Positions 57,384 to 64,000 of a DNA stretch of 64,000 nucleotides are shown one piece after another. The DNA is from Ensifer sp. LC163. GTDB lineage: Bacteria; Pseudomonadota; Alphaproteobacteria; Rhizobiales; Rhizobiaceae. A program made the translations under genes and the position numbers. Below the pieces are notes generated by a model. It had not been told where the DNA came from and searched no databases. It worked only from the letters and a program-made list of their open reading frames with translations. Positions within the stretch are counted from its first letter, which is position 1, and each line of letters begins with the position of its first letter. The stretch covers positions 106,398-170,397 of the forward strand of contig NZ_MBSS01000004.1 in NCBI RefSeq assembly GCF_001695855.1, in the 5' to 3' direction.

Positions 57384-57875
57384 ATGCCTACATTTACTGA
57401 CGGTTCGGGCGAAACGGTCGAATCGGAAGTGCCTGTTCTGTTCACTTGGAAAGGAAAAACCCTGACAACAGCACACGCCAAGGGATATGCGGCCTCCGCG
57501 TTCCCACGCAGCACGGGATCTAGCGACGAAGCCGCTGTCCGTGCGCTTCAACTGGTCCTCGAGAGCCTAGAGGACTCGAAGGCAGAAGATATCGTCACCA
57601 TCAACATTGCCGGCAAGTCGGCGCTGGGAGACTTCATGGTCGTTGTCTCCGGGCGATCGAGCAGGCATGTGGCGGCAATTGCCGACCATCTGACCACGGA
57701 TCTGAAGGACGAGGGTTTCGGCAACGCCCGCGTCGAAGGTCTGGAAACAGGTGACTGGGTGCTGATCGATACCGGCGATGTGATCATTCACATCTTCAGG
57801 CCGGAAATCCGGGAGTTCTACAACATCGAAAAGATGTGGGCGACACCGGAAATCGAGGACGGCACGCTGCATTGA
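57384..57875 (+). CDS. rsfS: Ribosomal silencing factor RsfS
   Basis: The 163-aa protein blocks 50S-30S joining under nutrient limitation by binding L14. The conserved RsfS core runs from LESLEDSKAEDIVTI through GDFMVVVSGRSSRHVAAIA, GLETGDWVLIDTGDVIIHIF to REFYNIEKMW. Family members usually begin shortly before this core, as MTT-type starts. The first in-frame ATG (57384) gives a 26-residue extra N terminus (ATG MPTFTDGSG...). A CTG at 57462, preceded by AAAGGA at good distance, would give the usual start. The start is therefore open. Confidence 0.88.
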   Translation: MPTFTDGSGETVESEVPVLFTWKGKTLTTAHAKGYAASAFPRSTGSSDEAAVRALQLVLESLEDSKAEDIVTINIAGKSALGDFMVVVSGRSSRHVAAIADHLTTDLKDEGFGNARVEGLETGDWVLIDTGDVIIHIFRPEIREFYNIEKMWATPEIEDGTLH

Positions 57876-58007
57876 GACCGCCGGGTTCGTCGGACGTCTG
57901 AGCCGTCACGCGAGCCGAGTTGCGGTCATGCATGTTGGGAATGTGGCTGTCATCGCCGAAGCGGCGTATCACAGCGAAGATGATTGTTGCGACTGACCGT
58001 AGCTTGC

Positions 58008-58110
58008 AGCGCTGTCGCGTCTGGTATGACGCGTAAAGGTCGCTGTTGGGCATTAGCGCGCTGCAGGATCTTCTCCTTGAATCGATCCCGGTTTCAGGAG
58101 TTATGCAGGT
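58008..58110. repeat. RIME-like intergenic mosaic element, copy C (diverged)
   Basis: About 103 bp between rsfS and rlmH. It keeps CAGCG .. GCGTC / GACGCG .. CGCTG on the left and CTGCAGGATCTTCTCCTTGA with GTTATGCAGGT on the right, but the arms of the right palindrome are less perfect than in copies A and B. Confidence 0.75.
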
Positions 58111-58143
58111 GCGCGGTCCAGCGCAGGCGGAGACGGATGTGTC

Positions 58144-58626
58144 ATGCGTATCGGACTTTTCGCAGTCGGCCGCCTGAAGGCGGGGCCGGAAAAAGACCTT
58201 GCGGCCCGCTATCTCGATCGTTTTGCCAAGGCCGGTCCGGCAATCGGTCTTGAACTTTCCCGCGTGGTCGAAGTCAACGAAAGCCGCGCGTCCAATTCCG
58301 ACACCCGCAAGCGCGACGAGGCATCGCAGCTCGAAAAGGCGCTCGCCGAAGGCAGCCTGCTGGTGCTGCTCGACGAACGTGGCAAGGCGCTTGATTCCGA
58401 GGGCTTCGCATCGCTGCTCGGCACCTTTCGCGACGGCGGCAAACGCGATCTGATGATCGCGATCGGCGGCGCCGACGGGCTCGACCCGAACCTTCATGCC
58501 CGCGCCGACGCCGTGCTCAATCTCGGCAAGATGACCTGGCCGCATCAGCTGGTGCGGATTCTGATCGCCGAACAGCTCTATCGCGCCGTGACCATCCTCT
58601 CCGGACATCCCTACCACCGTGTCTGA
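58144..58626 (+). CDS. rlmH: 23S rRNA (pseudouridine1915-N3)-methyltransferase RlmH
   Basis: The 160-aa SPOUT methyltransferase modifies pseudouridine 1915 of helix 69. It starts MRIGLFAVGRLKAGPEKDL and has the trefoil-knot segments LVLLDERGKALDSE, MIAIGGADGL and the end LGKMTWPHQLVRILIAEQLYRA with YH. ATG at 58144 is the only good start. A RIME-like repeat lies just upstream. Normal length. Confidence 0.94.
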   Translation: MRIGLFAVGRLKAGPEKDLAARYLDRFAKAGPAIGLELSRVVEVNESRASNSDTRKRDEASQLEKALAEGSLLVLLDERGKALDSEGFASLLGTFRDGGKRDLMIAIGGADGLDPNLHARADAVLNLGKMTWPHQLVRILIAEQLYRAVTILSGHPYHRV

Positions 58627-58836
58627 GACGCACGACGCACCGGCGATAACGAGAATATGTGTTGGTCGCATCCCCCAAATCAGATTAGGCTTTTTTGTTG
58701 AAGAGGGCGTCGCGCGCCCGGCAAGGAAGCGCAGCGAACACTCACAAACGTTGAAACTGCGCATGACGCTTTCCGGAAATCGTTTCCGGTTAGCGAACAT
58801 ATGCGGCGGTATTTCCAGTTGGACGCCTAAGGACGA

Positions 58837-60270
58837 ATGACGCGCCGAAGCATGATGAGCGCTTTCGAAAAGATCGGTGGCGATGCATGGCGGCCCAGCC
58901 GCAGTGCGGCGCTGCTGGCGCTTGGGCTTGCCGTCGCGCTTCCCGCTGCGGCCCAGGATGCCCCGGCAACGCCTGCTGCATCGGGCGCGGATCAGCAACA
59001 GGGGCCGCCCGACCCGGCCGCAAACCTGACGCTTCGTCGCGATAGCACCCGCAGCGAACTCGATGCGCTGTCGAAAACCATTACGCTGTCGCAGGAGCGC
59101 GCCGACGAGCTGGCAGCGACCATAGCCGAGATCGACAAGAGCAACGAGGCGCTGCGCGTCGCCATTGTCGAATCCGCCAAGAAACGGCAGGATCTGGAGC
59201 AGCAGATCGTCGACGGCGAGAAGAAGCTGAGCGAGTTGCGCACCAAGGAGGATACGGTACGCCGGTCCCTGCGCGCCCGCCGCGGCGTGCTGGCGGAGGT
59301 ACTGGCAGCCCTGCAGCGCATGGGCCGCAACCCGCCGCCGGCGATCCTGGTGACGCCCGAGGATGCGCTCGGCTCCGTTCGCAGCGCCATTCTGCTCGGT
59401 GCTGTCGTGCCCGGGATTCGCGAGGAAACGGATAACCTCGTCGCCGACCTCAAGGCGCTCGCCGATATCCGCGCCGGCATCGGCAAGCAGCGCGAGGAGC
59501 TGACCGCGGCGATGACGGCCAATGCCGAGGAAGAGCGCCGCATGTCGATGCTCGTGGCCGAGAAGGAAAAGCTGCGCCAGAAAAGTGCGGCCGAGCTCGC
59601 CGCCGAGCAGCGCAAGGCGCAGGAACTCGCCTCCCAGGCGACCAATCTCGAAGGCCTCATCGGTTCGCTGGAAAACGAAATCGCCTCGGTGCGCGACGCC
59701 GCCGCCGCCGCCCGCGCCCAGGAGGAAGAGCGCTTGCGCATGAGCGAGGCCGAGCGCGAAGCCGCGCGGGAGCTTGCCCGCAGCGCCGTGCCCGACAAAA
59801 ACCGCATTGCGCCAGCATACGTGTTTTCGGAGCTGAGGAGTAAGCTTGCCTATCCGGCCGCGGGATCGCTTTTGCGAAAGTTCGGCGATGCCGATGGTAC
59901 GGGGCACTCCCTGCAAGGGATCATGTTGGAAACCAATCCCGGTGCGCTGGTGACTGCGCCGTCAGATGGCTGGATCGTCTATGCAGGCAATTTCCGCAGT
60001 TATGGGCAGATGATCATTCTCAATCCGGGCGACGGCTACCATGTGGTGCTGTCGGGCATGGAGAAGGTGAGCGTACAGACCGGACAATTTGTCGTGGCGG
60101 GTGAACCGCTTGCGACGATGGGTGCAAAAAGAGTCGCAAGCGCTGCGGCCTTGGCGCTGGAAACCGACCGGCCGACGCTTTACATTGAATTCCGAAAAGA
60201 CGGAAAACCGGTTGATTCCCGACCGTGGTGGACCGCAGCAGAGGTTGGAAAGGCGCGAAATGATACGTAG
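58837..60270 (+). CDS. envC: EnvC-type murein hydrolase activator
   Basis: The 477-aa protein has an N-terminal signal segment (about 25-45, AALLALGLAVALPAAAQ), a long coiled coil (about 65-330) and a degenerate LytM domain (about 345-475) with LQGIMLETNPGALV and ILNPGDGYHVVLSG. The metal-binding His and Asp of active LytM endopeptidases are missing or misplaced, which fits an activator of amidases rather than an enzyme. It is secreted to the periplasm. ctpA overlaps its end by 11 bases. Confidence 0.9.
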   Translation: MTRRSMMSAFEKIGGDAWRPSRSAALLALGLAVALPAAAQDAPATPAASGADQQQGPPDPAANLTLRRDSTRSELDALSKTITLSQERADELAATIAEIDKSNEALRVAIVESAKKRQDLEQQIVDGEKKLSELRTKEDTVRRSLRARRGVLAEVLAALQRMGRNPPPAILVTPEDALGSVRSAILLGAVVPGIREETDNLVADLKALADIRAGIGKQREELTAAMTANAEEERRMSMLVAEKEKLRQKSAAELAAEQRKAQELASQATNLEGLIGSLENEIASVRDAAAAARAQEEERLRMSEAEREAARELARSAVPDKNRIAPAYVFSELRSKLAYPAAGSLLRKFGDADGTGHSLQGIMLETNPGALVTAPSDGWIVYAGNFRSYGQMIILNPGDGYHVVLSGMEKVSVQTGQFVVAGEPLATMGAKRVASAAALALETDRPTLYIEFRKDGKPVDSRPWWTAAEVGKARNDT

Positions 60271-61582
60271 GGCTTCACTTGTTCTGGTCGGGGCGCTGAT
60301 GGGTGCGACCGCTATGGGCGTCATTTATTCGGCTGTCGTTCCAGCCGTCGCGGCCAATACCTCGACCTATCGCGAGCTGGCGATTTTCGGTGACGTTTTC
60401 GAGCGCGTGCGCGCGCAGTACGTCACCCCTCCGCAGGATGACAAGCTGATCGAGAATGCCATCAACGGCATGCTCTCTTCGCTTGATCCGCATTCGAGCT
60501 ACATGAACTCGACCGATGCCGAGGACATGCGCACCCAGACCCGTGGCGAATTCGGCGGCCTCGGCATCGAAGTGACGATGGAAGACGACCTCGTCAAGGT
60601 GACGAGCCCGATCGACGACACGCCAGCGGCCCGCGCCGGCGTTCTCGCCGGTGACTTCATTTCCAAGATCGATGGCCAGGATGTTCGTGGCCTGAAGCTC
60701 GAGGATGCGGTCGAGAAGATGCGTGGCGCCGTCGGCACCCCGATCAAGCTGACGATCCTGCGCAAGGGCGCAGACAAGCCGATCGAACTGTCGATCGTGC
60801 GTGACGTGATCGCCGTTCGCGCCGTCAAGTTCCGCACCGAGGGCGACGTCGGCTATCTCCGTGTGATCTCCTTCACCGAGAAGACTTACGACGACCTGAA
60901 GAAGGGCATCGAGAAGATCAAGGCGGAAGTGCCGGCCGACAAGCTGAAGGGCTATGTTCTCGACCTGCGCCTCAACCCGGGCGGTCTGCTCGACCAGGCG
61001 ATCAACGTTTCGGACGCCTTCCTGGAGCGCGGCGAGGTCGTTTCGACCCGTGGCCGCAATCCGGACGAGACCCGTCGCTTCAACGCGACGCCGGGCGACC
61101 TGAGCGACGGCAAGCCGGTGGTCGTTCTCGTCAATGGCGGCTCGGCCTCCGCATCGGAAATCGTTGCCGGCGCCCTGCAGGACCTGAAACGCGCGACCGT
61201 GCTCGGCACGCGTTCCTTCGGCAAGGGCTCGGTCCAGACGATCATTCCGCTCGGCGAAGCAGGCGCTCTGCGCCTGACGACGGCGCTCTACTACACGCCG
61301 TCGGGCAAATCGATCCAGGGGACGGGCATTACGCCCGACATCAAGGTCGAACAGCCGCTGCCGCCGGAACTGCTCGGCAGGGTCGAGGCCCAGGGCGAAT
61401 CCGATCTGCGCGGCCACATCCAGGGACAGAGCGAAACCGACGAAGGTTCCGGCTCGGTCGCCTATGTGCCGCCGGAGCCGAAGGACGACCTGCAGCTCAA
61501 CTACGCGCTTGACCTCTTGCGCGGCAAGAAGACCGATCCGGCCTTCCCGGCAAGCCCGGAACAGGCCGAACTCAAGAAGTAA
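60260..61582 (+). CDS. ctpA: C-terminal processing protease CtpA (S41 family)
   Basis: The 440-aa protease has a signal segment (about 7-32), a CTP N-terminal domain with LDPHSSYM, a PDZ domain (about 90-175, GLGIEVTMED, GDFISKIDG) and the catalytic core. The nucleophile Ser is in NGGSASASEIVAG and the base Lys in FGKGSVQTII. It trims periplasmic or membrane proteins and is linked to envelope integrity. ATG at 60260 overlaps envC by 11 bases; a longer upstream frame is inside envC and is rejected. Confidence 0.96.
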   Translation: MIRRASLVLVGALMGATAMGVIYSAVVPAVAANTSTYRELAIFGDVFERVRAQYVTPPQDDKLIENAINGMLSSLDPHSSYMNSTDAEDMRTQTRGEFGGLGIEVTMEDDLVKVTSPIDDTPAARAGVLAGDFISKIDGQDVRGLKLEDAVEKMRGAVGTPIKLTILRKGADKPIELSIVRDVIAVRAVKFRTEGDVGYLRVISFTEKTYDDLKKGIEKIKAEVPADKLKGYVLDLRLNPGGLLDQAINVSDAFLERGEVVSTRGRNPDETRRFNATPGDLSDGKPVVVLVNGGSASASEIVAGALQDLKRATVLGTRSFGKGSVQTIIPLGEAGALRLTTALYYTPSGKSIQGTGITPDIKVEQPLPPELLGRVEAQGESDLRGHIQGQSETDEGSGSVAYVPPEPKDDLQLNYALDLLRGKKTDPAFPASPEQAELKK

Positions 61583-61587
61583 GCCTT

Positions 61588-61621
61588 TAAAGGCGCCGGG
61601 CTGGTCAACCCGGCGCCTTTA
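61588..61621 (+). terminator. Terminator of envC-ctpA
   Basis: A perfect 12-bp stem AAAGGCGCCGGG / CCCGGCGCCTTT with an eight-base loop, 6 bases after the ctpA stop. A short T-run (TTTATA) follows. Confidence 0.85.
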
Positions 61622-61719
61622 TACTATGTGGGCAGCAGGTGCTGCCGGAAACCGCTGATTCTCATAAAGACGGCGCATCCCTCACCGGCAACTCTCCTTC
61701 AGGTCGACCGAGGCTCCGT

Positions 61720-62937
61720 TTGGGAACAGATCTCAATGCCCCCCTTGGCCAGAACCGCCGGGAAAAGACCGCGCCAAAGCGCAACCGTCGCCGCCTGCTC
61801 AGCTATTCCGTTGTCGGCATCTTTACTGTTTCCGTGATCGGCCTTTCCGTCTGGAACGCCATCGCTCCGGATGGGTTGCGCAGACAGCCTTCGACACAGG
61901 GCGAGGCTTCGCCGGAAACGGCCCAGATGGCGGAAAAGACACCCAACCCGACAAGCGGGCAATCATCGAACACCAGCGGCGGGGCGCTTAAGCCGGGCAA
62001 CGCCTTTTCTGGGGCTCATGTCGAGGAAACCCTGACGAACGACGGCACGACCGTCACCAAGTTCTCGCCGCGCCAGCGCGACGGTAGCGGTCCCGCGCTG
62101 ATCAATGTCGGACCGATACGCGGCCAGGACCCGCGCATGGCCGCTCTTCCGAATGACGATCTGTTGGAGGAAAGCGCCCAGGGCCGATTGCCGATCACCG
62201 GAGCGGATGGCTTGCGGCCGATGGATCAATATGCCCGCCCCTGGTCCGGCGCGCGCGGCACCCGCATCGCCCTTGTGGTCGGCGGCCTTGGCCTCAGCCA
62301 GACCGGCACGCAGAAGGCCATCCGCGACCTGCCGCCAGACGTCACACTCGCCTTTGCCGCCGCCGGCAACAGCCTGCAACGCTGGATGCAGGAGGCAAGA
62401 CGCAGCGGCCACGAGATCCTGCTGCAGATCCCGATGGAACCGTTCGATTACCCGGACAACGATCCGGGACCGCACGCGCTCCGCCTGTCGCTCGGCGCGA
62501 CGAAGAACCTGGCCGAGCTGCACAAAAGCATGGCGCAGATCACCAACTATACCGGCATCATGAACTATCTCGGCGGGCGCTTTCTCTCCGATGCCGATGC
62601 TCTCGAACCGGTGATGCGCGATCTCGGCAAGCGCGGGGTGCTTTTCCTCGACGACGGCACCTCGGCGCAATCGCTGTCCGGAAAGCTCGCCGATGCCTTC
62701 GACGTTCCGCATGGCTTTGCCGACATGACCGTTGACAGCGAGCTCAGCCGCAGCGCCATTCTGAAAAAGCTCGATGAACTGGAGCGCATCGCCCGGCGCA
62801 ACGGCACGGCCATCGGCGTTGCCTCCGCCTTCGACGAGAGCGTGGCCGCCATCACGCAATGGGCCGGCGAGGCGCAGGGGCGCGGCATCGAGATTGTCGG
62901 CGTCTCGGCGCTCGTGAAGGATCCGGAGCAAAGATAG
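61720..62937 (+). CDS. Divergent polysaccharide deacetylase family protein
   Basis: The 405-aa protein starts LGTDLNAPLGQNRREK and has one membrane helix (about 27-49: LSYSVVGIFTVSVIGLSVW). A low-complexity linker with Pro, Ser and Thr follows, and then a deacetylase-like TIM barrel (about 180-400) with RIALVVGGLGLSQTGTQ, EILLQIPMEPFDYP and GVLFLDDGTSA. It lacks the classical His-x3-His metal pair of NodB domains, as usual in this divergent group. The TTG at 61720 has GAGG 6 bases upstream; a GTG at 61639 is in frame but lies near the ctpA terminator. I favour the TTG. Confidence 0.82.
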   Translation: MGTDLNAPLGQNRREKTAPKRNRRRLLSYSVVGIFTVSVIGLSVWNAIAPDGLRRQPSTQGEASPETAQMAEKTPNPTSGQSSNTSGGALKPGNAFSGAHVEETLTNDGTTVTKFSPRQRDGSGPALINVGPIRGQDPRMAALPNDDLLEESAQGRLPITGADGLRPMDQYARPWSGARGTRIALVVGGLGLSQTGTQKAIRDLPPDVTLAFAAAGNSLQRWMQEARRSGHEILLQIPMEPFDYPDNDPGPHALRLSLGATKNLAELHKSMAQITNYTGIMNYLGGRFLSDADALEPVMRDLGKRGVLFLDDGTSAQSLSGKLADAFDVPHGFADMTVDSELSRSAILKKLDELERIARRNGTAIGVASAFDESVAAITQWAGEAQGRGIEIVGVSALVKDPEQR

Positions 62938-63105
62938 ACCGAGCGCTTCTGCGACGTCGTGCTTTACGCCAAGCGCGAGAGCGCCGCCCGCACGAAACCA
63001 TTGCGGACCCGGAACAGGGGTGCGATGAGACATCTCGACGGTTCGAACATTAGGGCAGCGCTCGGCCGTGATCGTGCGGCGCCTTGAGCCAGGAGAGGAC
63101 AGCGG

Positions 63106-63633
63106 ATGAGCAAACACAACGACAAAAACCTGCGGCCGGAAGACCTGCCCTATCGCCCCTGTGTCGGGGTCATGGTGCTGAACCGTGCCGGCCTCGTCTG
63201 GGCCGGTCACCGGGTTGCCGTCGGTAACTCAGAATATGACGGCTCGCCGCAGCAATGGCAGATGCCGCAAGGCGGCATCGACAAGGGCGAAGACCCGCTG
63301 AAAGCCGCCTATCGCGAGCTTTATGAAGAGACGGGCATGCGCACCGTCTCGCTCCTGGCCGAAGCACCGGGTTGGATCAACTACGATCTGCCCTCGCACC
63401 TGATCGGCATCGGCCTCAAGGGCAAATTTCGCGGCCAGACGCAGCGCTGGTACGCCTTCCGCTTCGAGGGCGACGAGAACGAAATCGCCATCAACCCGCC
63501 TCCAGGCGGCCACGAGCCGGAATTCGACGCCTGGGACTGGAAGCCGATGCGCGACCTGCCGCAGATGATCGTGCCCTTCAAGCGCAAGGTCTACGAGGAC
63601 GTCGTCGCCGCCTTCGCCCATCTGGTTCCATAA
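63106..63633 (+). CDS. rppH: RNA pyrophosphohydrolase
   Basis: The 175-aa Nudix hydrolase removes pyrophosphate from 5' ends of mRNA to start decay. It contains [15 protein letters not shown], the Nudix box [17 protein letters not shown] then YEETGM, and a C-terminal part with [21 protein letters not shown] at 63106 follows GAGAGGAC. It is the last clear plus-strand gene of the window; 168 bases separate it from the deacetylase gene. Confidence 0.94.
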   Translation: MSKHNDKNLRPEDLPYRPCVGVMVLNRAGLVWAGHRVAVGNSEYDGSPQQWQMPQGGIDKGEDPLKAAYRELYEETGMRTVSLLAEAPGWINYDLPSHLIGIGLKGKFRGQTQRWYAFRFEGDENEIAINPPPGGHEPEFDAWDWKPMRDLPQMIVPFKRKVYEDVVAAFAHLVP

Positions 63634-63861
63634 CGGCGTCTGGTTTGACACCGGGTTGTCCGGCGCGAGGCCCGAAACCAGTTGGGCACAGGGTCGCGGC
63701 GCGTTCGTGGGCAGATCGGCATCGGCGTCCAAGCAGAGTTTCAATCCGGCCGGCGAGGATCCGCCATGCCGGCGGCAGCCGGCAGCCTCCGCGCCTATCC
63801 TTTAAGCGCCACCAGGCGACGAGCGGGCCATCGATCGCCACGGCCTATGCCAGAAACCAAA

Positions 63862-63886
63862 AAGCCGCCGAAATGATCGGCGGCTT
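63862..63886 (-). terminator. Minus-strand terminator for a gene beyond the right edge
   Basis: A perfect 10-bp stem AAGCCGCCGA / TCGGCGGCTT with a five-base loop. On the minus strand it is followed by TTTGG after a run of T (CTTTTTGG). Confidence 0.75.
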
Positions 63887-63898
63887 CAGACCGCTGAC

Positions 63899-63930
63899 AA
63901 ACCCGTCGATTTTTCGGCGGGTTTTGTTTT
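63899..63930 (+). terminator. Plus-strand terminator, possibly of rppH
   Basis: An 11-bp stem AAACCCGTCGA / TCGGCGGGTTT (one G-T pair) with a TTTT loop and a TTTTGTTTT tail. It is 266 bases after rppH and lies in front of the minus-strand hairpin. Confidence 0.8.
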
Positions 63931-64000
63931 GCGGATTGGGTTGTTTTTGACGGCCGTGTTTTGGCGGAGGTGAAGAAGGACGCGCCGGCTCACGCCATGG

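Larger units (their letters stand above)
63634..64000. other. 367-base region at the right edge
   Basis: No gene seen that I can support; small open frames here have no ribosome site or family pattern. It holds two hairpins pointing opposite ways (63862-63886 and 63899-63930). Confidence 0.55.

Overview
The window is high-GC, densely coded chromosome of an alphaproteobacterium of the Rhizobiaceae, most likely Sinorhizobium/Ensifer or a close relative. The reasons are the order of core genes (mdh-sucC-sucD-sucA-sucB-lpdA; sdhC-D-A-B; hemC-hemD-mic60-hemY; rplU-rpmA-GNAT-obgE-proB-proA-nadD-rsfS-rlmH-envC-ctpA-rppH), a homologue of the Brucella lipoprotein Omp19, and intergenic repeats of the rhizobial RIME type. 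Species cannot be fixed from this sequence alone. I see no phage, insertion sequence, CRISPR array or rRNA; the one tRNA is tRNA-Ser(CGA).

Layout. 1-8.2 kb: edge of a hypothetical gene, priA, a transaldolase-like aldolase, a predicted ATPase, an acyltransferase, xerC, a TraB/GumN protein and a DUF2867 protein. 8.3-20.8 kb (minus strand): the TCA-cycle block mdh, sucC, an unrecognised 125-aa gene, sucD, sucA, sucB, a MAPEG gene, a tightly overlapping VOC-LysE-secreted protein-SDR group, then lpdA. 21-26.5 kb: zapE, the Omp19-like lipoprotein, and sdhBADC. 26.8-31.2 kb: a secreted protein made of an internal duplication, a METTL20-type methyltransferase, and EVE, YciI, gpsA and tsaD. 31.3-37.2 kb: hemC, hemD, mic60, hemY, a TerB-like gene and a glutamine amidotransferase. 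37.2-44.4 kb: an MFS exporter, yggT, a DUF167 gene, ppa, a GNAT gene, typA and phoD. 44.5-49.7 kb is the most accessory part: a beheaded methyltransferase, an amidase and five genes of unknown or poorly known role. 49.8-63.6 kb: tRNA-Ser, then the ribosome, GTPase, proline and NAD cluster, the cell-wall genes envC and ctpA, a divergent polysaccharide deacetylase, and rppH.

Functionally, mdh, sucABCD, lpdA and sdhABCD give five TCA-cycle steps (2-oxoglutarate dehydrogenase, succinyl-CoA synthetase, succinate dehydrogenase, malate dehydrogenase, with shared E3). The hem genes make the tetrapyrrole needed by respiration and sit beside a Mic60 membrane-shaping protein. The obgE region groups ribosome assembly (L21, L27, ObgE, RsfS, RlmH) with proline and NAD synthesis.

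The points most worth a second look are: the GC-poor gene wedged between sucC and sucD with near-zero spacing; a perfect 26-bp palindrome upstream of mdh; the exact 48-residue internal duplication in the secreted protein at 26801; the truncated methyltransferase; three RIME-like copies and seven copies of a second repeat family; and several non-ATG or ambiguous starts (rsfS, the deacetylase, nadD).
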